Source of the DNA: Streptomyces sp. NBC_00568
Lineage (GTDB): Bacteria > Actinomycetota > Actinomycetes > Streptomycetales > Streptomycetaceae
NCBI RefSeq assembly: GCF_026341855.1
Contig: NZ_JAPENW010000001.1
Span: 5,633,001-5,697,000, forward strand
Reading direction: 5' to 3'
DNA length: 64,000 nt
The stretch's first letter is position 1; every line of letters begins with the position of its first letter. This document shows positions 54,542 to 63,095 of the stretch, piece by piece. Under the pieces are notes generated by a model. The model was not told where the DNA came from and did no database searches. It saw only the letters and a program-made list of their open reading frames with translations. The translations under genes were made by a program, and so were the position numbers.

Positions 54542-54952
54542 TCACGCCAGGCGGATCGAGTTTCCTTCCACGGTGATCTTCTCCGCGGGCAGCGGGCGCG
54601 GCGCGGGACCGGCCTTGACCGCCCCGTCCTCGACGCTGAACTTGCTCCCGTGGCACGGGCAGTCGATGGTGCCGTCCGCGACCTTGTTCACCGTGCAGCC
54701 CGCGTGCGTGCAGATCGCCGAGAAGGCCTTGAAGTCGCCCTTCGCCGGCTGGGTGACCACGATCTTCTGCTCCTTGAAGATCGTGCCCCCGCCGACCGGG
54801 ATGTCGCTCGTCGTGGCGAGCTGCTCGCCGCTGGACGCCTTCGGGGACGAGTCCGACGAGCTGTCGCCGTCGCCGTACTTGCTGCACCCCGCCAGCAGTG
54901 CGGACGCCCCCGTCGCGAGAATCACCGTGCGCCGCGTCGAGCGGTTGGTCAT
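54542..54952 (-). CDS. Rieske [2Fe-2S] lipoprotein
   Basis: A 136-residue protein. The N-terminus MTNRSTRRTVILATG with lipobox LLAGCSK suggests Tat or Sec export and lipid anchoring. A Ser/Asp linker follows, then the Rieske domain with both cluster loops, ICTHAGCTVN and CPCHGSKFSVEDG. The isolated domain probably carries electrons on the outer face of the membrane for an oxidase or reductase. The membrane-protein gene upstream overlaps it by 4 nt, so they are coexpressed. Confidence 0.95.
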   Translation of the reverse strand: MTNRSTRRTVILATGASALLAGCSKYGDGDSSSDSSPKASSGEQLATTSDIPVGGGTIFKEQKIVVTQPAKGDFKAFSAICTHAGCTVNKVADGTIDCPCHGSKFSVEDGAVKAGPAPRPLPAEKITVEGNSIRLA

Positions 54953-55533
54953 GTCGTCACTCCGAACGTACGGAAGAACCAGAAGGCGGACGTCAGCCAG
55001 ACGGCCGTGAGCACGGCGAAGACCAGGCCGCCGACGATCGGCAGGAGCCAGCCGGGCAGGCGCTCCCAGCGGAGCAGCAGCATCTTGGCACTGAAGGCAC
55101 CGAAGAAGAAGCAACCGAGGAGCGAGTGCCACAGGACGCGTGTCTCGTACGTCTGATAGCCCAACGCGTACAGGCAGTGGACGGCGACCGGCACCGCCAC
55201 CAGGAACGCGATCCGCCCCGACCACCGGTGCAGTGCCGATGCCCAGCTCGGGCCCGGGAGTCTTCCGTACATCATGAGCGCCGAGACGAGCTGGACGAGC
55301 GCGAAGAAGAACGCCGTCGTCGCGAGCCACGACTTCACGGCACCCGTGCTGCTGAAACCGGAGAGATTGAAGGCCGTTCCCGCCGGGTCGTGCACCTTGC
55401 CGTAGGTGCCGAGACCGACCGCGACGGCGGCGGCGACCAGGGCCGGGACGAGATAGCGGGCGGGACTCGGGCCGCGACGGGCGGGCGGCGGAGAGGGGAA
55501 GCCCTGGGTGGCGGCGTTCGGGTCCACGGTCAT
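54949..55533 (-). CDS. DUF6529-like membrane protein (cytochrome b561-like helices)
   Basis: About 194 residues. A Pro-rich cytoplasmic N-terminus is followed by five hydrophobic segments (YLVPALVAAAVAVGLGTYGK, WLATTAFFFALVQLVSALMM, IAFLVAVPVAVHCLYALGYQ, LLGCFFFGAFSAKMLLL, LLPIVGGLVFAVLTAVWLTS). Conserved histidines at HRWSGR, HCLYALG and HSLLG resemble haem ligands of b-type membrane cytochromes. The ATG at 55533 has GGGAG 7 nt upstream. It is the likely electron partner of the Rieske protein. Confidence 0.85.
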   Translation of the reverse strand: MTVDPNAATQGFPSPPPARRGPSPARYLVPALVAAAVAVGLGTYGKVHDPAGTAFNLSGFSSTGAVKSWLATTAFFFALVQLVSALMMYGRLPGPSWASALHRWSGRIAFLVAVPVAVHCLYALGYQTYETRVLWHSLLGCFFFGAFSAKMLLLRWERLPGWLLPIVGGLVFAVLTAVWLTSAFWFFRTFGVTT

Positions 55534-55557
55534 GAGCAACTCCCTGCGGAAGAGGGG

Positions 55558-56220
55558 TCAGGGGGTGACAGGACGCGCGACGATCTTCTGCCCGTCGATG
55601 GTCACGGCGCCGGTCTCCGGGTCGATCACCGGTGCCGCCGAGGGTGTGCCGTTGCGCTTGACGACGCCGACCTGCTTGCCGCCCGGCAGCACGATCCAGC
55701 CGCCGTCGACCTTCGCGCCGCGCACGGTGGCCGTCGCCCGGTACAGCCCGGAGGGCTTGACCGCCTTGTCGGCCGTGAAGCCGTACTTCTGCCCGCCGAC
55801 CTCGGCGGTGCCGCGGATCCGCTTGCCGTCCTGGAGGGTCCCGGTCAGCTCGTCGCCGTGGCCGCCGGTGAGCTTCATGGTGCCGTCGTCCTTCACGTCA
55901 CCCTTCAGCCAGGACTCCTTGTCGTGCCCGTCGCAGAAGTACGCGATCGCCTTGCCGCCCCGCAGGGAGACGGCGATCGCCGAGGAGTCGTCGTCGGTGC
56001 GGCCCGCGTAGTCGGCGTTGGGCACGGCGCTGCGGGTCGGCGAGGGGCTCGGCGACGGCGACGAGGTCGTCGGCGGCCCACTGGGCGACACCGAGGCGGC
56101 AGGTGACTCCTCCTGGTAGGTCGACGCGTTCTTCGTCCCCGTCGTCGCGTTGAGCGACAGCATGAACACGCCGAGCACGAGCCCCGCGAGAAGGGTGAGA
56201 AGGGGTCCTGGACGTTTCAT
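55558..56220 (-). CDS. Secreted/anchored hypothetical protein
   Basis: A 220-residue protein with an N-terminal export or anchor segment (PGPLLTLLAGLVLGVFMLSL), a Ser/Pro/Thr linker (SPSGPPTTSSPSPSPSPTRS) and a beta-rich outer domain (AIAVSLRGGKAIAYFCDGHD, KDDGTMKLTGGHGDELTGTL). The end of the domain reads GAVTIDGQKIVARPV. It is 25 bp upstream of the DUF6529-like gene on the same strand, so the three genes probably form one operon. Function unknown. Confidence 0.85.
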   Translation of the reverse strand: MKRPGPLLTLLAGLVLGVFMLSLNATTGTKNASTYQEESPAASVSPSGPPTTSSPSPSPSPTRSAVPNADYAGRTDDDSSAIAVSLRGGKAIAYFCDGHDKESWLKGDVKDDGTMKLTGGHGDELTGTLQDGKRIRGTAEVGGQKYGFTADKAVKPSGLYRATATVRGAKVDGGWIVLPGGKQVGVVKRNGTPSAAPVIDPETGAVTIDGQKIVARPVTP

Positions 56221-56395
56221 TCGGGCCTCCCCCGAGGCGAGTCTCCTGCCATGAGAGCGGACCCGCGCGCCCGCGTCCAGAGGCGCACGGGCGCGTTCTC
56301 ACCACAAGTAGCGGAATAGGGCGATTCGGGTGACATTGACAGAGTCTGAGGCCGGTCGGTCACCGCCGCCCGGCGCATCCACGAAAGGCGGGACG

Positions 56396-56821
56396 ATGGC
56401 GGGCAACGATCTCGGCGGCCTGCTGGGCGGCCTCCTCGGCGGAGGCGGGCAGTCCGGCGCCTCCGGCGGCGGCAACGTCCTGGGCGCGCTGCTCGGCGCC
56501 CTCGGCGGCAGCGGTGCGAGCGGCAACGGAGGCAATCCGCTGGGCGGCCTGCTGGAGATGCTCACCAAGTCCGGCCTGGCCGACCAGGCGCAGTCCTGGG
56601 TCGGCACCGGCGAGAACAAGCCCGTCAGCGGCGAGCAGATCGCCGGCGCGCTGCCCGACGAGACACTCCGGAAGGCCGCCGAGCAGAACGGCGTCAGCCC
56701 CGAGCAGGCCGCCGACCAGATCGCCCGGACGCTGCCCCAGGCGGTCGACAAGCTCACCCCGGGTGGGGAGATGCCGGCCGGCGCCTCCCTGGAGGACCTC
56801 ATCAAGCAGCAGTCGCTCTGA
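56396..56821 (+). CDS. YidB family protein (DUF937)
   Basis: A 141-residue protein. The Gly/Leu-rich N-terminus (GGLLGGLLGGGGQSGASGGG, LGALLGALGGSGASG) is followed by the YidB core (LADQAQSWVGTGENKPVSGE, QAADQIARTLPQAVDKLTPG). The ATG at 56396 has AAAGG upstream; the frame is open for 22 codons before it. Members are small and widespread, with no established function. Confidence 0.9.
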   Translation: MAGNDLGGLLGGLLGGGGQSGASGGGNVLGALLGALGGSGASGNGGNPLGGLLEMLTKSGLADQAQSWVGTGENKPVSGEQIAGALPDETLRKAAEQNGVSPEQAADQIARTLPQAVDKLTPGGEMPAGASLEDLIKQQSL

Positions 56822-56959
56822 GACGGCGGCACGAGCCGCTCCCGGCCGGGCCCGGTGCGTGGCCCCCGTCTCGTCAGGCGGGCGGCCCGCACCGGTGCGC
56901 GGGGGCCTGACTACGCTGGTGTGACAGGACGTGTACACAGATCAGCGAGGAGCATCACC

Positions 56960-57322
56960 GTGGCGGTACGAGCGGTCCGGGGCGCCGTCCAACTGGAACG
57001 GGACGAGGCCGGCCACATGGACGAGCAGGTCAGCGAGCTGCTCACCGCCATCCTGGAGCGCAACGCGCTGACCACGGACGACCTGATCAGCATCTGGTTC
57101 ACGGCCACGCCCGATCTGCACAGCGACTTCCCGGCGGCCGCGGCGCGCAAGCTCGGCATCGTCGACGTCCCGCTGATCTGCGCGCAGGAGCTGGACATCG
57201 AGGGCGCGATGCCCCGCGTCGTCCGTGTTCTCGCCCACATCGAGTCCGACCGGCCGCGGGCCGACATCGTGCACGTCTACCTGGGCGCCGCGGGCGCGCT
57301 CCGCAAGGACATCGCCCAGTGA
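56960..57322 (+). CDS. aroH: Chorismate mutase, AroH type
   Basis: A 120-residue protein of the trimeric AroH fold (AVRAVRGAVQLERDEAGHMD, NALTTDDLISIWFTATPDLH, VPLICAQELDIEGAMPRVVR). It converts chorismate to prephenate for Tyr and Phe synthesis. Arg residues in VRAVRGAV and the VPLICAQE segment match the active site. The GTG follows GAGGAG. The prephenate dehydrogenase gene overlaps its stop by 4 nt, so the two consecutive steps are coupled. Confidence 0.95.
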   Translation: MAVRAVRGAVQLERDEAGHMDEQVSELLTAILERNALTTDDLISIWFTATPDLHSDFPAAAARKLGIVDVPLICAQELDIEGAMPRVVRVLAHIESDRPRADIVHVYLGAAGALRKDIAQ

Positions 57323-58404
57323 GGACCGCACTCGTCATCGGAACCGGGCTGATCGGCACGTCCGCGGCCCTCGCGCTCGCCGCCCGCGGCGTCGTCGTGC
57401 ACCTCACCGACCACGACCCGGAGCAGGCCCGTACGGCGGCCGCGCTGGGCGCCGGCACGGACGAGGCCCCCGAGGGACCGGTCGACCTCGCGATCGTCGC
57501 CGCCCCGCCCGCGCACGTCGCCGCGACCCTCGCGGACGCCATGCGGCGCGGTGTCGCCCGCGGCTACCTGGACGTCGCCAGCGTCAAGGGCGGTCCGCGC
57601 CGTGAGCTGGAGGCGCTCGGCCTCGACCTCACCTCGTACATCGGCACGCACCCCATGTCCGGCCGCGAGAAGTCCGGCCCGCTGGCCGCGACCGGCGACC
57701 TCTTCGAGGGACGGCCCTGGGTGCTCACGCCGACCCGCGACACGGACACCGAGGTGCTGAACCTCGCCCTGGAACTGGTGTCGCACTGCCGGGCCGTACC
57801 CGTCGTGATGGACGCGGACGCCCACGACCGTGCCGTGGCGCTCGTATCGCACATGCCGCACCTCGTGTCCAGCATGGTCGCCGCGCGCCTGGAGCACGCC
57901 GAGGAGTCGGCGGTACGGCTCTGCGGGCAGGGCATCCGCGATGTGACCCGGATCGCGGCCTCCGACCCCCGGATGTGGATCGACATCCTCTCCGCGAACC
58001 CGGGACCGGTCGCGGACCTCCTCACGGACGTCTCCGCCGATCTCGACGAGACGGTTCAGGCACTGCGGGCCCTGCAGTCCTCCGACGAGGCCAAGCGCAG
58101 CGAGGGTGCCACCGGCATCGGGGAAGTCCTGCGCCGCGGGAACGCGGGCCAGGTCCGTGTCCCCGGCAAGCACGGCTCCGCGCCGCGCACCTACGAGGTC
58201 GTGGCCGTCCTCATCGACGACCAGCCCGGTCAGCTGGCCCGCATCTTCGCCGACGCGGGGATGGCCGGGGTCAACATCGAGGACGTGCGCATCGAGCACG
58301 CGACCGGTCAGCAGGCCGGTCTGGTGCAGCTGATGGTGGAGCCGAAGGCCGTGCCGGTGCTCGGCGCGGCGCTGCGGGAGCGGGGCTGGGCGCTGCGGCA
58401 GTAG
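57319..58404 (+). CDS. tyrA: Prephenate dehydrogenase
   Basis: A 361-residue protein. The NAD-binding motif is VIGTGLIGTSAAL, and the active-site blocks are GTHPMSGREKSGPLAATGDL and VSHMPHLVSSMVAA. A C-terminal ACT domain (TYEVVAVLIDDQPGQLARIF, AGVNIEDVRIEHA) suggests amino-acid feedback control. It oxidises prephenate to 4-hydroxyphenylpyruvate for tyrosine. The GTG start overlaps aroH. Confidence 0.96.
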   Translation: MRTALVIGTGLIGTSAALALAARGVVVHLTDHDPEQARTAAALGAGTDEAPEGPVDLAIVAAPPAHVAATLADAMRRGVARGYLDVASVKGGPRRELEALGLDLTSYIGTHPMSGREKSGPLAATGDLFEGRPWVLTPTRDTDTEVLNLALELVSHCRAVPVVMDADAHDRAVALVSHMPHLVSSMVAARLEHAEESAVRLCGQGIRDVTRIAASDPRMWIDILSANPGPVADLLTDVSADLDETVQALRALQSSDEAKRSEGATGIGEVLRRGNAGQVRVPGKHGSAPRTYEVVAVLIDDQPGQLARIFADAGMAGVNIEDVRIEHATGQQAGLVQLMVEPKAVPVLGAALRERGWALRQ

Positions 58405-58694
58405 GGCCGGGGCCCGCCCGGGGCGGCCCGCGCGGCGGGCGTGAAGACGCCTCGCCGGCGGTCGTCGGCGCTCGCCGGCCGGCCCGGCCGCGCCGAGCCC
58501 GGCAGGGGCCGCGGTGCCGAGCGGTGCGAGGGCGGCGCCGAGGATCGGGCGCGGCCGGGCGCCGCGGCAGCAGGGCTTTGTGACCGGTCCCGGGAAGGGC
58601 CAGTAATACGGGGTCCGCGGAGCCAGTAACCTTGTGCGGGGCGCGATCGCGTCCCGCAGAGACCTCCACCCCGCACCAGGAAGGTGTTCCCACC

Positions 58695-59390
58695 GTGGAC
58701 AACGGCGCCGCCCGTACCGCTCCGGCTGTGATTGTCGCCATCGACGGCCCCTCCGGCACGGGCAAGTCGAGCACCTCGAAGGCCGTGGCCGCGAAGCTCG
58801 GTCTGAGTTACCTGGACACGGGGGCGCAGTACCGCGCGATCACGTGGTGGATGGTCAGCAACGGCATCGACATAACGGACCCCTCGGCGATCGCCGACGT
58901 GGCCGGCAAGCCGGAGATCATCTCCGGCACCGACCCGGCCGCGCCGACCATCACGGTCGACGGGACCGACGTCGCCGGCCCGATCCGTACGCAGGAGGTC
59001 ACCTCCAAGGTGAGCGCGGTCAGCGCCGTGCCCGAGGTGCGTGCCCGGATCACCGAACTGCAGCGCACCCTCGCCGGGTCCGCGCCGGTCGGCATCGTCG
59101 TCGAGGGCCGGGACATCGGCACCACCGTGCTGCCCGACGCCGACCTGAAGATCTTCCTCACCGCCTCCCCGGAGGCGCGTGCCGCCCGCCGCAGCGGCGA
59201 GCTGAAGGGCGCGGACATCGACGCGACCCGCGAGGCGCTGATCAAGCGGGACGCGGCCGACTCCAGCCGCAAGACCTCCCCGCTCGCCAAGGCGGACGAC
59301 GCGGTCGAGGTGGACACGTCCGACCTCACCCTCCAGCAGGTCATCGAGTGTGTCGTCACTCTCGTCGAGGAGAAGCGGGCCGCCAAGTGA
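58695..59390 (+). CDS. cmk: Cytidylate kinase
   Basis: A 231-residue P-loop kinase: AIDGPSGTGKSSTSKAVAAK, LDTGAQYRAITWWM, and VVEGRDIGTTVLPDADLKIF, then LTASPEARAARR (lid). It phosphorylates CMP and dCMP. The GTG at 58695 follows GGAAGG. plsC overlaps by 4 nt. A 290-bp GC-rich gap, with no gene seen, separates it from tyrA, so cmk-plsC-der likely has its own promoter. Confidence 0.96.
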   Translation: MDNGAARTAPAVIVAIDGPSGTGKSSTSKAVAAKLGLSYLDTGAQYRAITWWMVSNGIDITDPSAIADVAGKPEIISGTDPAAPTITVDGTDVAGPIRTQEVTSKVSAVSAVPEVRARITELQRTLAGSAPVGIVVEGRDIGTTVLPDADLKIFLTASPEARAARRSGELKGADIDATREALIKRDAADSSRKTSPLAKADDAVEVDTSDLTLQQVIECVVTLVEEKRAAK

Positions 59391-60061
59391 CCGCACCCTC
59401 CGCAAGAGGCGCCGAGGTGGGGCGCCGCATCGGCGTCGGCCTGATGTACGGGCTGTGGAAGCCGCGCGTGCTCGGCGCCTGGAAGGTCCCCGCGACCGGC
59501 CCGGTGATCTTCGCCGTGAACCACTCGCACAACATCGACGGGCCGATGGTCATGGGCGTCGCGCCCAGGCCCACGCACTTCCTGATCAAGAAGGAAGCGT
59601 TCATCGGCCCGCTCGACCCGTTCCTGCTGGGCATCGGCCAGCTGAAGGTGGACCGCGAGATCGCCGACCGCACGGCCATCACCGACGCCCTCGGCGTCCT
59701 GGCCTCCGGCGGCGTCCTCGGGATCTTCCCGGAGGGCACCCGGGGCGAGGGCGACTTCGCCTCGCTGCGGGCCGGGCTCGCGTACTTCGCGGTGCGCAGC
59801 GGAGCCCCGATCGTACCGGTGGCGGTACTGGGAAGTTCCGACAGGACCAGCCGGTTGATAAAGGGGCTGCCCCCGCTGCGCAGCAGGGTGGATGTCGTGT
59901 TCGGCGACCCGTTCGAAGCGGGCGACGGCAGCGGACGGCGTACGCGCCAGGCGCTGGACGAGGCCACCGGCCGCATCCAGAAACAGCTCAGCGCCCACCT
60001 GGACCACGCCAGGCGTCTGACCGGACGCCCGGAAAACGCCGGGCGCCCCGCCGGGCGCTAG
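59387..60061 (+). CDS. 1-acyl-sn-glycerol-3-phosphate acyltransferase-like protein (PlsC family)
   Basis: A 224-residue protein. The acyltransferase HX4D motif is AVNHSHNIDGPMV, and the acceptor-binding block is FPEGTRGEGDFASLRAGLAY. It makes phosphatidic acid or acylates a related lipid. The cmk-plsC-der order is common in actinobacteria. The GTG start overlaps the cmk stop; the frame continues upstream only as a shadow of cmk. Confidence 0.94.
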   Translation: MTAPSARGAEVGRRIGVGLMYGLWKPRVLGAWKVPATGPVIFAVNHSHNIDGPMVMGVAPRPTHFLIKKEAFIGPLDPFLLGIGQLKVDREIADRTAITDALGVLASGGVLGIFPEGTRGEGDFASLRAGLAYFAVRSGAPIVPVAVLGSSDRTSRLIKGLPPLRSRVDVVFGDPFEAGDGSGRRTRQALDEATGRIQKQLSAHLDHARRLTGRPENAGRPAGR

Positions 60062-60138
60062 GCGACACTTAGTAGTGGATCATCCGGTTTACGGGCGTTC
60101 CACCGATCACCACGAATGAACGACGAGGTACGGACTTC

Positions 60139-61617
60139 ATGAACGACCACATCCAGCCCGACGGCTCGGCGGAACACGAGCACGGGGCACTTGGCGATGC
60201 CGAGTACGCGGAGTTCATGGAGCTCGCCGCGGAAGAGGGCTTCGACCCCGAGGACGTCGAGGGCGCGATCGGGGAGGCGGGCCACGGCCCGCTGCCCGTT
60301 CTCGCCGTCGTCGGCCGCCCGAACGTCGGCAAGTCGACCCTGGTGAACCGCATCATCGGCCGCCGCGAGGCCGTCGTCGAGGACAAGCCCGGCGTCACCC
60401 GCGACCGCGTGACCTACGAGGCCGAGTGGGCGGGCCGCCGCTTCAAGCTCGTCGACACCGGCGGCTGGGAGCAGGACGTCCTCGGCATCGACGCGTCCGT
60501 CGCCGCGCAGGCCGAGTACGCGATCGAGGCCGCCGACGCGGTCGTCTTCGTCGTCGACGCCAAGGTCGGCGCGACCGACACCGACGAGGCGGTCGTACGC
60601 CTTCTCCGCAAGGCCGGCAAGCCCGTCGTCCTGTGCGCCAACAAGGTCGACGGCATGAGCGGCGAGTCCGACGCCTCGTACCTGTGGGCCCTCGGTCTCG
60701 GCGAGCCGCACCCGGTCTCCGCGCTGCACGGCCGCGGCACCGGCGACATGCTGGACGCCGTCCTGGAGGCACTGCCCGAGGCCCCGGAGCAGACCTTCGG
60801 CACCGCGGTGGGCGGCCCGCGCCGCATCGCCCTCATCGGCCGCCCGAACGTCGGCAAGTCCTCCCTGCTGAACAAGGTGGCGAACGAGGACCGCGTGGTC
60901 GTCAACGAGGTCGCGGGCACCACCCGTGACCCGGTCGACGAACTCATCGAGCTCGGCGGCATCACCTGGAAGTTCGTCGACACGGCGGGCATCCGCAAGC
61001 GCGTCCACCTCCAGCAGGGCGCCGACTACTACGCCTCGCTGCGCACCGCCGCCGCCGTCGAGAAGGCCGAGGTCGCGGTCATCCTGATCGACGCGTCCGA
61101 GACCATCTCCGTGCAGGACCAGCGCATCGTCACCATGGCCGTCGACGCGGGCCGCGCCATCGTCGTCGCCTTCAACAAGTGGGACACCCTCGACGAGGAG
61201 CGCCGCTACTACCTGGAGCGGGAGATCGAGACCGAGCTCGCCCAGGTGGCCTGGGCGCCCCGGGTGAACGTCTCGGCCCGCACCGGCCGTCACATGGAGA
61301 AGCTCGTCCCGGCGATCGAGACGGCCCTGGACGGCTGGGAGACCCGCGTCCCGACCGGCCGCCTGAACGCCTTCCTCGGCGAGCTCGTCGCCGCTCACCC
61401 GCACCCGGTGCGCGGCGGCAAGCAGCCCCGCATCCTGTTCGGCACGCAGGCGGGCACCAAGCCCCCGCGGTTCGTGCTCTTCGCCTCCGGCTTCATCGAG
61501 CACGGCTACCGGCGCTTCATCGAGCGCCGCCTGCGCGAGGAGTTCGGCTTCGAGGGCACGCCGATCCACATCTCGGTGCGGGTGCGCGAGAAGCGCGGCG
61601 CCAACAAGAAGAAGTAG
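60139..61617 (+). CDS. der: Ribosome assembly GTPase Der (EngA)
   Basis: A 492-residue protein with two tandem GTPase domains, each with GRPNVGKS P-loops (near residues 58 and 233), DTGG/DTAG G3 and NKxD-type G4 sites (NKVD, NKWD), and a C-terminal KH-like domain (PRFVLFASGFIEHGYRRFIE). An acidic N-terminal extension of about 50 residues is usual in actinobacteria. Der is essential for 50S maturation. A 23-bp perfect hairpin follows. Confidence 0.97.
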   Translation: MNDHIQPDGSAEHEHGALGDAEYAEFMELAAEEGFDPEDVEGAIGEAGHGPLPVLAVVGRPNVGKSTLVNRIIGRREAVVEDKPGVTRDRVTYEAEWAGRRFKLVDTGGWEQDVLGIDASVAAQAEYAIEAADAVVFVVDAKVGATDTDEAVVRLLRKAGKPVVLCANKVDGMSGESDASYLWALGLGEPHPVSALHGRGTGDMLDAVLEALPEAPEQTFGTAVGGPRRIALIGRPNVGKSSLLNKVANEDRVVVNEVAGTTRDPVDELIELGGITWKFVDTAGIRKRVHLQQGADYYASLRTAAAVEKAEVAVILIDASETISVQDQRIVTMAVDAGRAIVVAFNKWDTLDEERRYYLEREIETELAQVAWAPRVNVSARTGRHMEKLVPAIETALDGWETRVPTGRLNAFLGELVAAHPHPVRGGKQPRILFGTQAGTKPPRFVLFASGFIEHGYRRFIERRLREEFGFEGTPIHISVRVREKRGANKKK

Positions 61618-61625
61618 CGCCTGAA

Positions 61626-61673
61626 GGCGACGCGAAGGGGCGGCTCCCACGGGAGCCGCCCCTTCGCGTCGCC
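61626..61673. terminator. 23-bp bidirectional hairpin after der
   Basis: Arms 61626-61648 and 61651-61673 pair perfectly around a 2-nt gap. It lies between the der stop and the convergent gene ending at 61691. Confidence 0.9.
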
Positions 61674-61690
61674 ACTCAAGATCCCGCCGT

Positions 61691-62164
61691 TCACAGACCC
61701 CTGCGCGGTGCGGGGGGCAGCGCGGCCGGGATGTGGTGCATCCCGGTGCCGTGCTGGCGCGCGCCCGGCTGCCAGACGGCGGTCGCCGTCGAGGTCTGCC
61801 CGTGCTGAGCGGCGATCTGCCGCGCGGTCTGCGCCCCCGCGCTGTACGAGCTGTAGGAGTTGTACGAGCTCGACGAGCTGTACGAGTTCGAACCGCGCCC
61901 GAGGCTCCCGAAAGCCTTGAAACCCAGGTCCTCCTCGCCGTGCCGGTCGCCGGGCAGAGTCCTGAAGGATCTGACCCACTCGGCGTGGAGCGCGTCGTAG
62001 ATCGGCGTGGGGGACGGGCTGTCCTGAGGGTTCTGCACCGGTCGCGACGCCGGCACCTCTCTGCTCGAACGGTGGGGGGAGCCCGAGGGAGGGACCGGCT
62101 GGAAGGGCCGGCGGCCGGGGACGTCGTAGGTGTGCACGTACGTGCCAACGACCCCGCCGCCCAA
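61691..62164 (-). CDS. Hypothetical protein with Ser/Tyr-rich linker
   Basis: A 157-residue protein with no recognised domain. Residues 1-60 are Pro/Ser-rich. A short helical part (PIYDALHAEWVRSFRTLPGD, RHGEEDLGFKAFG) follows, then an unusual Tyr/Ser tract (SNSYSSSSSYNSYSSYSAG), and the end is Gln/Ala/Pro-rich. It is convergent with der. Codon bias supports coding, but the true start is uncertain because few start codons have a ribosome site. Confidence 0.65.
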   Translation of the reverse strand: MGGGVVGTYVHTYDVPGRRPFQPVPPSGSPHRSSREVPASRPVQNPQDSPSPTPIYDALHAEWVRSFRTLPGDRHGEEDLGFKAFGSLGRGSNSYSSSSSYNSYSSYSAGAQTARQIAAQHGQTSTATAVWQPGARQHGTGMHHIPAALPPAPRRGL

Positions 62165-62321
62165 CAGATGCGGCCGATACGGTCATTTCGCAGGTCATCC
62201 GGAGTGAGCGGCGCGCGCGAGGGCGCGGGGAACCGCGCGGACAACCCTCCCCGGCCGGAGCCGGCCGGATGCCCTCAGTTCCCGGGCGAACCCCGCCGAG
62301 CGCGCGCGTACCGCCCCGCCC

Positions 62322-63095
62322 TCACGTACCGGCGAGCGGCATCGCGGCCGCCACCAGCTTGCCGTTGGCCGCCGCCTTGTCGAGCGCGTCGCGCAGCAGG
62401 TCCTCCCGGGGCTGACGGCCGATGGAGCCGACCGGCGCCGCGAACAGCAGCACCTGCTGGTGCTTGTTGGCGGCGGCGCGCCAGCTCTCGGTGACCTGGA
62501 GCGCCTGGTGCGCCTGCCACCAGGCGACGGGCGAGCCACCGCCGGTGCCCGGCTGCAGCACGGCGTGCAGCTGGCCCATGGCGAGCAGTACGGACCAGCC
62601 GTGCAGGACCGGCGGCACCGAGTTCAGCTCGGTCGCGGGCATGAAGCCCTGCTCGATCAGCAGGGGCAGGAAGTCGTCGCCGATGTCGGTCGAGCCGGGG
62701 CGCACGATCGGCCCGGTCGGTTCGACGACGAGCGCCGGGTGCAACTCGCCGTTGATGAGGACGAGTCCGCTGGTGACGCCGAGCACGGCCTGCTCGGGGG
62801 CGGACTCGGCGGGCGGGCCGTCGGGGTGGATCGAGCGGACGGCGCCCTGGAGTTGCTCCTCGGTCACCTGTACGACCTGTGAGGGCAGGCAGGTGGCGTG
62901 GGCGAAGGCGAGGACGGCGGTCTCGTCGCCGATGAACAGGACGGTGCTGGTGCGCTCCTGTTCCGAGTCGCCCGGAGTGCGGCACGACGTGCAGTCGTAA
63001 CTGCCGGGGGCGTTCTCTCCGGCGAGCAGCCGGTCGGCTTCTTCGTCGCCGATCTCGGCGCGTACGTCGTCGCTGACGTCGAGCATGCGCGGCAC
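62322..63095 (-). CDS. Conserved hypothetical protein with two CxxC-type cysteines
   Basis: A 257-residue protein. The GTG at 63095 follows GAGGAG with about 6-nt spacing. SYDCTSCRTPGDS near residue 33 is a CxxC pair that could bind metal or be redox-active. The rest is mixed alpha/beta (VLFIGDETAVLAFAHATCLP, VLINGELHPALVVEPTGPIV, HGWSVLLAMGQLHAVLQPGT). No signal peptide. Function not recognised; family appears actinomycete-specific from memory. Confidence 0.8.
   Translation of the reverse strand: MPRMLDVSDDVRAEIGDEEADRLLAGENAPGSYDCTSCRTPGDSEQERTSTVLFIGDETAVLAFAHATCLPSQVVQVTEEQLQGAVRSIHPDGPPAESAPEQAVLGVTSGLVLINGELHPALVVEPTGPIVRPGSTDIGDDFLPLLIEQGFMPATELNSVPPVLHGWSVLLAMGQLHAVLQPGTGGGSPVAWWQAHQALQVTESWRAAANKHQQVLLFAAPVGSIGRQPREDLLRDALDKAAANGKLVAAAMPLAGT

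Noticed and set aside
61733..62494. 253-codon plus-strand open frame overlapping two minus-strand genes
   Set aside because: Composition is typical antisense Arg/Pro/Gly-rich shadow with no ribosome site, and it crosses two minus-strand genes that look real.
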